From the NCBI RefSeq assembly GCF_011516645.4, contig NZ_CP088285.1, forward strand, positions 5,164,501 through 5,228,500: a stretch of 64,000 bases of DNA, read 5' to 3'. Shown piece after piece: positions 44,925-54,475 of the stretch; within the stretch, counting starts at the first letter, position 1, and each line of letters opens with the position of its first letter. This DNA comes from Bradyrhizobium septentrionale. Lineage in GTDB: Bacteria; Pseudomonadota; Alphaproteobacteria; Rhizobiales; Xanthobacteraceae. Made by a program: the position numbers and the translations under genes. A model generated the notes under the pieces. That model searched no databases, was not told the DNA's origin, and saw only the letters and a list, made by a program, of their open reading frames with translations.

Positions 44925-46515
44925 TCACGCGGCGTGGTTCCATGGCATAAGCGCCTCGATCTGGCTGCTCGGCCAGCCGTTGGCGATGCGCTGAAGCGTG
45001 AGGGTGAGCCAGGCGAACGGATCGACGTTGTTCATCTTCGCTGTCTGCAGCAGTGTCGCGATGGTCGCCCAGGTTCGTCCGCCGCCGTCGCTGCCAGCGA
45101 AGAGGCTATTCTTTCTCGTAATTGTTTGTGGCCTGATGGCGCGTTCGACGATGTTGGAGTCGAGCTCAATGCGGCCGTCGGTCAGGAAGCGCTCGAAGAT
45201 GGCACGGCGCGAGACGGCATAGCGGATTGCCTCGGCCAGTTTTGATGTGCCGGAGATCCGCCGCAAGGTCTGCTGCCAGAGATCAAAGAGATCTGCGACG
45301 ACCGCCGCGGAGGCTTGCTGACGCGCGGCAACGCGTGCGTGGGGACTTTGACCGCGCACGGTCTTCTCGACCTGCCAGAGCTTTGCCATCCGCTCGACCG
45401 TCATCGTTGCCACTTTCGAGCTTCCTGCAACATGCAGCTCGTAGAACTTGCGTCTGCTGTGTGACCAGCAGCCAGCCAATGTGATGCCATCATTGCCGCG
45501 ATCGGCGCGCGCCAACTTGTTATAGGCGGCATAGCCATCCACTTGCAGGATGCCCCGATAACCATTGAGATGGCGGACCGCGCATTCGCCGGAGCGGCTG
45601 TCTTCGAAGCGATAAGCCACCATCGGGGGACCGCTGCGGCCAAAGGTGCGGTCATCTCTGGCATAGGCCCATAAGTAGGCCGTTTTCGTCGATCCGGAGC
45701 CGGGAGCGAGCGTCGGCAGGGTGGTTTCGTCGGCAAAGACCCGTTCGGCCTTCTTGACCTCGCTGAAGATGTAGTCGGCCATGATCTCGAGCTCGAAGCC
45801 GAGCTTGCCCATCCATTGCGCCATCAGCTGGCGGTCGAGCTCGACATGATCGCGCGCGTAGATCGCCTCCTGCCGGTAGAGCGGCATGCCATCGGCGTAT
45901 TTGGCGACCGCGATCTGGGCCAGAAGCGCTTCCGTCGGAATGCCTCCTTCAATGATATGGGCCGGAGCCGGCGCCTGGATTACGCCGTCCGCGTTCTTGA
46001 AGGCATACTTGGGACGGCGCGTGACGATCACACGGAACTTCGCTGGCACCACATCCAGACGCTCCGACACGTCCTCGCCGATCACCACCTTCTGCTTGCC
46101 GGTGCTCAGCAAGGTCTTCCGGCTCAATGACGGTTTCGATCCGTTCCAGATGGGGCGCAAAGCCCTTGCGCCGACGCGGTGCACGCTTGCCATCCGCTTG
46201 CTCACGGCCCTTGCTGACCTGGGCCTTGATTGCAGCGATGCCGGTCTCAATTTCCTCGAAGACAAAGGCCTGCTGTTCATCGTCGCCGTTCGCAGAGCCG
46301 AGCTTTTCCGATCGTCGGCCGAACCGGGCGCGGTCGAAGGCCTTCAGGATCTGCGTCAGCCGCTCGATACGCGCATCGGCATCGGCGTTGCGCACCCTGA
46401 GATCGGCGACTTCGCTCTCCAGAGCATCGGCGCGGGCCGCCCTCTCGGCCAGGGCAAGCACCATGGCTCTCAGCGTCTCTACGTCATTCGGGAGGTTGAG
46501 ATCGGGCGGCGTCAT
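44925..46515 (-). pseudogene. IS66 element A TnpC, frameshifted
   Basis: MTPPDLNLPNDVETLRAMVL and coiled coil, FDRARFGRRSEKLG, then near 46108 a frame change; continues KVVIGEDVSERLDVVPAKFR, FADETTLPTLAPGSGSTKTA, LQVDGYAAYNKL, LDSNIVERAIRPQTITRKNS to AA-stop at 44925. It lacks a CxxC pair where others have one near the lesion. Inactive. Confidence 0.88.
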
Positions 46516-46589
46516 TGGCCCGACCAGAGCACATTTTGCCCCGGTTCTCTTGCCTTTTCAGCTCACTGATTCACTTCGCCGCAGCGCTT

Positions 46590-46934
46590 TTACCCAACAA
46601 TCTCCGGCGGCTGGACCGCCACGGTCCGGACCCGCTTCCAGTCCATTCCATCCACCAGTGCCATCAACTGCGCAGGATTCATCTGCACCCGATGATGCCC
46701 GATCCGCGGCCAGCAGAACTTCGCCTTTTCGAGACGTTTTAAATAGAGGCACACGCCGGAGCCATCCCACCATACGATCTTTATTCTGTCGGCTCTTTTG
46801 GCCCGGAAGACATAAAGCGCACCGTCGAACGGATCTGAGCCCGCATCGCGCACAAGCGCAACCAGGCCATCGATACCCTTGCGGAAGTCGACTGGATGGC
46901 TGGCGAGGAACACCTTCACGCCCGAGGGAATCAT
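46590..46934 (-). CDS. tnpB: IS66 element A TnpB
   Basis: 114 residues: VFLASHPVDFRKGIDGLVAL, VFRAKRADRIKIVWWDGSGV, CLYLKRLEKAKFCWPR. Belongs to a different TnpB subgroup from elements 1-3. Intact. Confidence 0.92.
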   Translation of the reverse strand: MIPSGVKVFLASHPVDFRKGIDGLVALVRDAGSDPFDGALYVFRAKRADRIKIVWWDGSGVCLYLKRLEKAKFCWPRIGHHRVQMNPAQLMALVDGMDWKRVRTVAVQPPEIVG

Positions 46935-47314
46935 GCCGAACGCACCGCCCGGATCACTCGCTGCAAGTGCGCCTCGTCGACGTCCACGCCGGCACGCACG
47001 ACGACCTCGCCAATGGCAATCTCAATCACTGTGCCTGCCACAGACGCCACCACGCCCTCGCAACTCGAGTGCCGCGAGCGATAATGCCGCTCGGCCCGAG
47101 CATCACGGCGCCAAGCGAACAGCTGCGACGGGTGAATGCCGATCCGGCGGGCGATCGCCGAGACGCTCGCGCCAGGCTCCAGCGCCTCTGTCACAATTTG
47201 CGCCTTGAACTCGTCCGACCAGCGTCGGCGAAGCTGCCGCGGCGCTCCCTCAAGACGGTCGGCGACCGCTTCGATCATATGGAAGGTTCTAGTTCCAGAA
47301 CTAGGCGCAGACAT
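46931..47314 (-). CDS. tnpA: IS66 element A TnpA
   Basis: 127 residues; ATG 47281 (MIEAVADRLEGAPRQLRRRW) is a likely alternative start. HTH ASVSAIARRIGIHPSQLFAW. The element B insertion lies 6 bases beyond 47314 and may have removed its promoter. Confidence 0.88.
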   Translation of the reverse strand: MSAPSSGTRTFHMIEAVADRLEGAPRQLRRRWSDEFKAQIVTEALEPGASVSAIARRIGIHPSQLFAWRRDARAERHYRSRHSSCEGVVASVAGTVIEIAIGEVVVRAGVDVDEAHLQRVIRAVRSA

Positions 47315-47400
47315 AGAAGCGTAAGCGCTGTTCAGCGGCCACCTACCGGTTGACGGGGCGATCTGCGAGTCTGCGGTTTGTTTGAACCGTTAGGCTTAGA

Positions 47401-47838
47401 ATGGACACAGTGCATAGTGCTATCACGGAGCCGGTGAGGCGGCTTGAGGTCTTCACTGGAGCCGGCCGTCGGCGGAAGTGGAGCGACGAGGACAAGGCGC
47501 GGATTGTTGCGGAGATCGTTGCGAGCGGCGACTCGGTCTGTTCGGTAGCGCGACGGCATGGATTGTCGCCGCAGCAGTTGTTTGGCTGGCGCCGTCAGTT
47601 GCGAGAAGCTGCGGGCGGTCATTCCGAAGTGGAAGAAGTACAGTTTGTGCCGGCGGTGGTGGATGCCGTAGTGCCGGCGTCCGCTCTTGGCCGTGAGCGC
47701 AAAGCGGTGCGCTGCAAGGCCAAGACGGATTCCGGGATCATCGAGATCGAAGTTGACGGCATCACGATCCGGGTCGGTCGTGGTGCCGACCCAACAATGA
47801 TTGCGTCGATCGTCCAGGCGCTGAAGGCGAGCCAGTGA
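47401..47838 (+). CDS. tnpA: IS66 element B TnpA
   Basis: 145 residues: RRRKWSDEDKARIVAEIVAS, VARRHGLSPQQLFGWRRQLR, and C-terminal IIEIEVDGITIRVGRGADPT. Stop overlaps tnpB start. Confidence 0.92.
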   Translation: MDTVHSAITEPVRRLEVFTGAGRRRKWSDEDKARIVAEIVASGDSVCSVARRHGLSPQQLFGWRRQLREAAGGHSEVEEVQFVPAVVDAVVPASALGRERKAVRCKAKTDSGIIEIEVDGITIRVGRGADPTMIASIVQALKASQ

Positions 47839-48191
47839 TCGGTCCGTCGGGTGCGGTCCGGGTGATGGTGGCGACTAAACCGGTAGACTTCCGCAAGGGA
47901 ATGGAGGGGCTTGCTACCCTGGTGCGCGAGAGCATGGGGGCTGACCCATTCTCGGGAGCTGTCTATGTGTTCAGGGCCAAGCGGGCGGATCGGATCAAGC
48001 TGGTGTTCTGGGACGGAACGGGTTTGTGTCTGTTCGCCAAGAGGCTGGAGGATGGAATCTTCCGCTGGCCGAAGATCGAGGACGGTGTGATGCGTCTGTC
48101 GGCGGCGCAATTGTCGGCGCTGCTGGAGGGGCTCGACTGGCGGCTTGTGCATGAAGCACGGGCGACGCCGGCGCCAACACAAGCGGGATAG
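47835..48191 (+). CDS. tnpB: IS66 element B TnpB
   Basis: 118 residues: VMVATKPVDFRKGMEGLATL, VFRAKRADRIKLVFWDGTGL, CLFAKRLEDGIFRWPK. Intact. Confidence 0.92.
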   Translation: MIGPSGAVRVMVATKPVDFRKGMEGLATLVRESMGADPFSGAVYVFRAKRADRIKLVFWDGTGLCLFAKRLEDGIFRWPKIEDGVMRLSAAQLSALLEGLDWRLVHEARATPAPTQAG

Positions 48192-48265
48192 TTGTTGGCG
48201 GTGCTGCGGCGAAGTGAATCAGGAGCGTCGGACGCGTCGCCAGTTGGCGGCGAATATGCTCTGAA

Positions 48266-48820
48266 TTGGGTGTGAGCGACGCCCTGCCTGACGATCCCGA
48301 GACGCTGAAAGCGATGCTGCTTGCGGAGCGGTGCGAGAGCGAACGGCTGCGTCAGATCATCAAGGAATTGCAGCGGCATCGGTTTGGCCGGCGGGCAGAG
48401 ACGCTGCCTGAAGATCAGATGCTGCTGGGCCTAGAAGACGTCGAGCAGGTGGCAGCGTACGGCGAGACGGCGCAGGACGTCAGCGCACCTGAAGGCCGTG
48501 AGGTGCAAGCCGGTAGGCGCCGCGTCAACCGTGGCGCCTTGCCGGCGCACCTGCCGCGGATCGAAGTCGTCGTCGACATCGAGGACAAGACCTGTCCCTG
48601 CTGCCAGGGCGAGTTACATCGGATCGGCGAGGATAGAAGCGAGCGGCTGGACCTGGTCCCGGCGCAGTTCCGGATCCTCGTTACCCGGCGTCCCAAATAC
48701 GCCTGCCGCGCTTGCGAGGACGGTGTCATGCAGGCGCCGGCCCCGGCCCGGTTGATCGAGGGCGGACTGCCGACCGAAGCAACCATCGCCCAGGTTCTGG
48801 TGTCCAAATATGCCGATCAC
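48266..48820 (+). pseudogene. IS66 element B TnpC, first segment
   Basis: ALPDDPETLKAMLLAERCES, QRHRFGRRAETLPEDQM, CPCCQGELHRIGEDRSERLD, YACRACEDGVMQAPAPARLI, and VLVSKYADH at the intron junction. Continues at about 50616 with LPLYRQAQIYARQGIELDRS. Confidence 0.9.
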
Positions 48821-50615
48821 CGTGTGTCCTGGAACACACCAACGAAAGGAGGTGTGGAAGCTGCGTGAGAGATGAGGGCGGGCCCCTCGGAGCCGACGAT
48901 CAGGCGTTGGCTTCAAACCGCCGCGAGCTGCTGTCGTAAAGAGCGATGGTAGTGAGCGTCGCGGAAAAGGCGGGCTTCGACCCGTCAGGTGAGATCCAAG
49001 GAGACGAGCGAAAGCAAACCGCCGATGAACTGCCGAAAGCATATTGTCGACGTCAAAACCCGAGCTGGTGGTCGCCCGGGGATTAGTGCAGGCGGAGTCC
49101 TGAAGACCGGCCTGTGCGGCGTCCGGCTCGAAGGCGGCGTGAACTTGGATCAGGCTCTTACGTGGAACAGGAGAACCTGTCGTTCCGATGCTAAGGAAGA
49201 CGGTCGAGCGGGCGAACCCTGCGAGATCCAGCGTACCGATGCGGGACACAGGGGCAGAACGGTTCGTAGTAGGGATGAAGGCGCCGTAATGGCGCCGGAC
49301 CGAAGGGGCCGTGGCGTTCAGCTCTCGGCTGCGGCCAACCGGTGACGGGAGGAGCCGTATGACGCGGGCAAAGCCGTTCGCCATCCCGAAGCGGGAGGTA
49401 TGGGAAGCCTTCAAGAGAGTGAAGGCCAACCAAGGAGCGGCTGGAGTTGACGGGCAGTCGATCGAAGAATTTGAGACCGGTGCGCCGGGTGGACATCCCG
49501 AAGGCGAATGGTGGAACGCGGCCGTTGGGAATCCCCACCGTCGCCGACCGTATTGCGCAAGAGGTTGTTCGACGCCGACTGGAGCCGTCGCTGGAACCTA
49601 TTTTCCACGCCGACTCCTACGGCTATCGCCCCAAGCGCTCGGCAGTCGATGCTATCCGGGTGGCGCGTCAGCGGTGCTGGCGCTCCGATTGGGTGCTCGA
49701 CATCGATATCAAGGGCTTTTTCGACAGCATCGATCACGAGCTGCTCCTCAGGGCTGTGTGCAAGCACACGGATTGCGCCTGGGTTCGGCTCTATATCGAA
49801 CGCTGGCTGAAGGCGCCCGCGATGCTCGACAATGGCAAGCTTGTCGCGAGGGAACGGGGAACGCCACAGGGCGGTGTCATCTCGCCGCTACTCGCAAACC
49901 TGTTCCTGCACTACGCGTTCGACATCTGGATAGAGCGGGAGATGCCTGGCATATTGTTCGAACGATATGCTGATGACATCATCTGTCACTGCCAGACTGA
50001 ACGTGAAGCGCTGAGGTTGTGGCGTGCTGTTGATGAACGGTTCGCCGCCTGCGGTCTGGTCCTCCATCCGCAGAAGACCAAACTGGTCTACTGCAAGGAT
50101 ACCAACCGAAAAGGCGAATACGGATGTATCAGCTTCGACTTCCTCGGATACACGTTCCGTCCGAGGCTGGCGAAATGGCGGGGCGGCCTCTATGGGGTCT
50201 CGTTCTTGCCGGCAGCAAGTCCGACGGCGCTGAAGGATATCCGGCGTACGTTGCGTAATTGGGGCCTTCAGCGGCGCAGCGACAAAGTGCTGCACGATCT
50301 CGCTCGGATGTTCAATCCCTGCATCCGGGGTTGGATCGGCTACTACAGCCACTTCTACAAATCTGCTCTCTATTCGACGATGCGTCGGATAGATGCGCAT
50401 GTCCTCAGATGGGCGGCTCGCAAGTTCAAGCGCTTTCGTCAGCGTCCCCGTGACGCTCGGGCGTGGCTGGCGCGGTTGGTCCGGGCTCAGCCCGAACTCT
50501 TCGCTCATTGGCCGCTTCTCTATGGCCGAGGCCGAACGCTGGGAGCCGTATGAGCCGAGAGGTTCACGTACGGTTCTGGGAGCGCGCGGGGGTGAGATTC
50601 CCCCGCGCGACTCGC
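48821..50615 (+). mobile_element. Degenerate group II intron in element B tnpC
   Basis: Begins near GTGTGTCCTGG (48822), a typical GTGYG intron 5' end, and ends after the hairpin GCGCGGGGGTGAGATTCCCC CGCGC. Orientation is the same as tnpC, and removing it restores YADH-LPLYRQ, so it was once a splicing-competent insertion. The maturase has a deletion. Ends uncertain by 1-3 bases because of repeated C. Confidence 0.8.
49360..50553 (+). pseudogene. Group II intron reverse transcriptase, internally deleted
   Basis: N-terminus MTRAKPFAIPKREVWEAFKR, ANQGAAGVDGQSIEEFE; then about 25 codons are missing and the frame changes; resumes VRRVDIPKANGGTRPLGIPT, DIDIKGFFDSIDHE, TPQGGVISPLLANLFLHYAF, RYADDIICH (active site), FDFLGYTFRPR and WIGYYSHFYKSALY. 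The catalytic YADD is intact but RT1-2 are broken. Confidence 0.88.
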
Positions 50616-51258
50616 TTGCCGCTCTATCGGCAGGCTCAGATTTACGCCCGCCAGGGCATTGAGCTCGATCGTTCGACGCTGGCGGACTGGGTGGGACAAG
50701 CAGCCTTCCACCTGCGTCCGTTGCATGAGCGCCTCCTCGGCAAGCTCAGGCGACGGCCAAAGCTGTTCGCCGACGAGACGACGATGCCGGTGCTCGATCC
50801 CGGCCGAGGGCGCACCAAGACCGGTCAGCTCTGGGCCTATGCAGCGGACGACCAGCCATGGGGCGGCGCCGATCCGCCGGGCGTCGCCTATGTCTATGCT
50901 CCCGATCGCAAAGCCGACCGACCAATCGCGCATCTGGCAGGCTTCAAGGGGATCCTGCAGGTCGATGGCTATGCTGGCTATGGCAAGCTGGCCGAGCGTG
51001 GCGACGTTCAGCTTGCATTCTGCTGGTCCCACATGCGGCGTAACTTCTACGAACTCGCCGCCCCCGGTCCCGCGCCCATTGCGGGCGAGGCGCTCAAGCA
51101 TATCGCCGAGTTCTATGCCATCGAGAAGGACATCCGTGGCCGTAGCGCCGAGGAGCGCTGTCTCGTTCGGCAACAGAAAAGCCGACCGCTGGCGGAAGCC
51201 TTCGAGCAGTGGCTCCGCGCAAAGCTCGCGTTGATCAGCCAAAAGGGCAAGCTGGCCG
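50616..51258 (+). pseudogene. IS66 element B TnpC, middle segment
   Basis: LPLYRQAQIYARQGIELDRS, FADETTMPVLDPGRGRTKTG, LQVDGYAGYGKLAERGDVQL, CWSHMRRNFYELAAPGPAPI, ending LISQKGKLA at the element C target. Confidence 0.9.
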
Positions 51259-51336
51259 GTATCCCTCCATTGAGGGCCGCCTTGTTTGACGGACGCGAGC
51301 GCTGCAGGTCCTAGGGGTAATCCTAGGAGAAGCGCT

Positions 51337-51738
51337 ATGACGATTTCGCGGGCAGAGGTGATCACATCGGTCGAGCGGCGGCGTCGGTGGTCACAGGATG
51401 AGAAGGAACGGCTAGTTGCAGCATCGTTCGAGCCCGGAGCCACTGTTTCCGAGGTGGCTCGCATGGCCGGCCTTCATGTGAGCCAGCTGTTCAGGTGGCG
51501 CAAAGAGCTTTGCAAGCACGGTGAAACGAGTGTAGCGCCGTTGGTGCCGGTCGAGATTGGGCCGTCTGTGCCGCCGCGGGATGTGGCCGAAGCGCCATTG
51601 ACGACGGCGCCGGCGCGTCGACGGAGGAGCCAGGGCATCATCGAGATTGATCTCGGTAGCGGACACCGCATCCGGGTCGACGGTGACGTTGATGGAGACG
51701 CGCTGCGGCGAGTTCTCGATGCCCTGGTGCGCCGATGA
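51337..51738 (+). CDS. tnpA: IS66 element C TnpA
   Basis: 133 residues from ATG 51337, with AGGAG 8 bases upstream. [60 protein letters not shown] palindrome CCTAGGGGTAATCCTAGG lies in the leader. Confidence 0.93.
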   Translation: MTISRAEVITSVERRRRWSQDEKERLVAASFEPGATVSEVARMAGLHVSQLFRWRKELCKHGETSVAPLVPVEIGPSVPPRDVAEAPLTTAPARRRRSQGIIEIDLGSGHRIRVDGDVDGDALRRVLDALVRR

Positions 51739-52082
51739 TCCCGGTTCCGACAGGCGCGCGAGTGTGGCTCGCGACAGGCTACACGGATATGCGCAGAGGC
51801 TTTCCGTCGTTGGCACTCCAAGTGCAGGAGGTGTTGCGCAAAGACCCGCTCAGCGGTCATCTGTTCGTCTTCCGCGGTCGCCGCAGCGATCTTGTGAAGA
51901 TGATCTGGCACGATGGCCAGGGAGCATGCTTGTTTACCAAAAGACTCGAGAGAGGAAGGTTCATCTGGCCATCGGTTGCCGGTGAATCGGTAACGATCTC
52001 TCCGGCGCAATTGAGCTATCTGTTGTCCGGGATCGATTGGCGCAACCCTCAAGAAACCCAGCGTCCGACGCGGGTCGGTTAG
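51735..52082 (+). CDS. tnpB: IS66 element C TnpB
   Basis: 115 residues: [60 protein letters not shown]. Distal half identical to element 3. Confidence 0.94.
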   Translation: MIPVPTGARVWLATGYTDMRRGFPSLALQVQEVLRKDPLSGHLFVFRGRRSDLVKMIWHDGQGACLFTKRLERGRFIWPSVAGESVTISPAQLSYLLSGIDWRNPQETQRPTRVG

Positions 52083-52129
52083 TCGTTTTGCAGGTTTGAA
52101 TCTGCTGCTTGATCTGATTCAATGGCTTC

Positions 52130-53782
52130 GTGATATCAAAGCCGGACGATCTTCCATCGGACCTTGTCAGTGCCCTGGCGGCGCTGCAGGCCGAGCGTGA
52201 GGCGCGGCTGCGAGCTGAGGCGATGGCTGCCAGCGCGCAGGCGGAGCTGTCGAACAACGAGGCGCTGGTCGCGCATCTCGAGCTGCGGATCGAGAAGCTC
52301 AAACGCGAACTGTACGGGCAGCGCTCCGAGCGCACGGCGCGGCTGCTCGAGCAGTTGGAACTGGAGCTCGAAGACCTCGTCGCCACGGCGAGCGAGGATG
52401 AGCTTGCGGCGCAGGCCGCAGCGGCGAAGACGCAGAACGTCCGCCCCTTCACGCGCAAGCGGCCGGTGCGCAAGCCTTGGCCGGACGACATCGAACACGA
52501 GCGCGTCGTCATTGACGCTCCGACGAGCTGCGCCTGCTGCGGCGGATCGCGGCTGGCGAAGGTCGGCGAGGATGTGACCAAGACGCTGGAGGAGATCCCG
52601 CGTCGCTTCAAGGTCATCGAGACAGTGCGCGAGAAGTTCACCTGCCGCGATTGCGAGAAGATCAGCCAGCCGCCTGCGCCGTTCCATGCCACGCCGCGCG
52701 GCTTCATCGGCCCACAATTGCTGGCGACGATCCTGTTCGACAAGTTCGGCATGCATATCCCGCTCAACCGCCAGAGTGCGCGCTTTAAGGCCGAGAGGAT
52801 CGATTTGCCGCTGTCGACGCTGGCCGACCAGGTCGGCCACGGGACCTTCGCCGTCATGCCACTCTTCCACTTGATCGAACGCCATGTGCTCGCTGCTGAG
52901 CGCCTTCATGGCGATGACACCACCATCCGTATCCTGGCGAAGGGCAAGTGCACGACCGGGCGGATCTGGACTTATGTGCGGGATGACCGGCCCTTTGCCG
53001 GGCCTGCGCCGCCGGCGGCGGTCTATTACGCCTCGAGCGACCGACGAGGCGAGCATCCGCAGAAGCATCTGGCCGCCTTCGCCGGCATCCTGCAAGCCGA
53101 TTGCTACAACGGCTTCGAGCCGCTGTTCGACCCGCAGAAGAAGGTGCTGCCGATTACGCCGGCGTTTTGCTTCGCCCATGCGCGGCGGGGCTTCTTCGAG
53201 CTGGCTGACATCGAGAAGAATGCCCGGGAAGGCAAGAGAGGTAAACCGGTCTCTCCGATCGCGCTGGAGGCGGTCAGGCGCCTGGATGTGTTGTTCGAGA
53301 TCGAGCGCGCCATTAACGGCTGCGGCGCCGAAGAGCGGCGCGCCGTGCGCCAGGAAAAGAGCAAGCCGCTCCTCGGGGACATGCACGCCTGGTTGCTGCG
53401 TGAGCGCGAAACCCTCTCTCGCTCCTCCGAGGTCCTGAAGCCTATGAATTACATGCTCAGGCGCTGGGACGACTTCGCCCGCTTCCTCGACGATGGCAGG
53501 ATCTGCTTGACCAACAATTGTGCTGAGCGCGCATTGAGAGGCATCGCCTTGGGAAGGCGCAACTGGACCTTCGCCGGCAGCCAGCGTGGTGCCGACCGTG
53601 CCGCCATCATGCTGACGATGATCACGACCTGTCGTCTCAACGACGTCGATCCGAAAGCCTGGCTCGCCGACGTCCTCGCCCGTATCGCCGATCTTCCCGC
53701 ATCGCGTCTGCACGAATTGCTGCCCTGGGAATGGAAGCTCCTGCGCCAAGCCGACAAGCCCGCCGATCAGCAGGCCGCCTGA
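52130..53782 (+). CDS. tnpC: IS66 element C TnpC transposase
   Basis: 550 residues, with all regions as described for 40703-42376 and a leader seven residues shorter (EARLRAEAMAASAQAELSNN). Translation starts at a non-ATG codon at 52130 (ATA-like in MISKPDD; the plus strand shows GATATCAAAG), so the true start may be a nearby GTG or the frame may begin a few codons away. Intact catalytic residues. Confidence 0.93.
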   Translation: MISKPDDLPSDLVSALAALQAEREARLRAEAMAASAQAELSNNEALVAHLELRIEKLKRELYGQRSERTARLLEQLELELEDLVATASEDELAAQAAAAKTQNVRPFTRKRPVRKPWPDDIEHERVVIDAPTSCACCGGSRLAKVGEDVTKTLEEIPRRFKVIETVREKFTCRDCEKISQPPAPFHATPRGFIGPQLLATILFDKFGMHIPLNRQSARFKAERIDLPLSTLADQVGHGTFAVMPLFHLIERHVLAAERLHGDDTTIRILAKGKCTTGRIWTYVRDDRPFAGPAPPAAVYYASSDRRGEHPQKHLAAFAGILQADCYNGFEPLFDPQKKVLPITPAFCFAHARRGFFELADIEKNAREGKRGKPVSPIALEAVRRLDVLFEIERAINGCGAEERRAVRQEKSKPLLGDMHAWLLRERETLSRSSEVLKPMNYMLRRWDDFARFLDDGRICLTNNCAERALRGIALGRRNWTFAGSQRGADRAAIMLTMITTCRLNDVDPKAWLADVLARIADLPASRLHELLPWEWKLLRQADKPADQQAA

Positions 53783-53860
53783 CCTTCACGCAAACGCCAT
53801 CATAGAGCTCGCCGTACCCGCGCGCATGCGTCCATCACGCGGTCCTCGTCGTATGCGTAC

Positions 53861-54197
53861 GCTGGCCGACGCCATCCGCTATGCGCTCTCACGCTGGGAG
53901 GGCCTGACGCGCTTTATCGATGATGGCCGTATCGAGCTCGACAACAACGCCGTAGAGCGCTCGATCCGTCCGATCACGCTCAACCGGAAAAATGCGCTGT
54001 TCGCAGGCTCCGACGGTGGTGCCGAGCACTGGGCTATCATCGCCTCCCTGGTCGAAACCTGTAAGCTGAACGATGTCGATCCGCTTGCCTACTTGACCGA
54101 CGCGCTCACCAGGATCGTCAACGGTCATCCGAATAACGAGATCGATCACCTGCTGCCGTGGGCCTATTGCCGTCACGACCTCAAAGCTGTGGCCTGA
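53861..54197 (+). pseudogene. IS66 element B TnpC, last segment
   Basis: After the GCTGGCCG repeat: DAIRYALSRWEGLTRFIDDG, LDNNAVERSIRPITLNRKNA (catalytic Glu), FAGSDGGAEHW, and LLPWAYCRHDLKAVA. It completes the TnpC begun at 48266. Confidence 0.92.
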
Positions 54198-54475
54198 AAA
54201 CAGCGCTTACATAGAAGCTCACATCGGCTCACAAACTCAGCAGCCGATAGCCGATCGCTTACCACTCCGCCAGACGGGGTTTCTTTGCCGCTTACGCTAA
54301 TTCAGCAGGTAGAGTATCTGATCGCTTACGCGGCGGTCGCCAAGCAATCTTAAAGCTCGAATATCACAAGGCGAACAGAATTCCCGAAACCTCTTCTGTA
54401 CGCATACGACGAGGACCGCGTGATGGACGCATGCGCGCGGGTACGGCGAGCTCTATGATGGCGTTTGCGTGAAGG

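Larger units (their letters stand above)
51259..53860 (+). mobile_element. IS66 element C (2602 bp, complete), inside element B
   Basis: Ends GTATCCCTCCATTGAGGGCC (51259) and GTACGCATACGACGAGGACC (inward from 53860). Perfect 8-bp duplication GCTGGCCG (51251-51258, 53861-53868). It appears identical to the inverted element at 54398-56999, of exactly the same length. Confidence 0.96.
47321..54210 (+). mobile_element. IS66 element B, inside element A
   Basis: Ends GTAAGCGCTGTTCAGCGGCC (47321) and GTAAGCGCTGTTTTCAGGCC (inward from 54210). Perfect 8-bp duplication ATAGAAGC (47313-47320, 54211-54218). Without its own inserts it is about 2485 bp. Its tnpC holds a group II intron and element C. Confidence 0.95.
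44903..54295 (-). mobile_element. IS66 element A (outermost of the nest)
   Basis: Ends GTAAGCGGCAAGCTGAGGCC (44903) and GTAAGCGGCAAAGAAACCCC (inward from 54295). Perfect 8-bp duplication GCTAATTC (44895-44902, 54296-54303). With inserted DNA removed it measures about 2495 bp. Element B is inserted just upstream of its tnpA. Confidence 0.94.

Noticed and set aside
53826..54197. A separate short transposase gene
   Set aside because: It is the last part of element B TnpC, separated by element C; the first codons belong to the end of element C.
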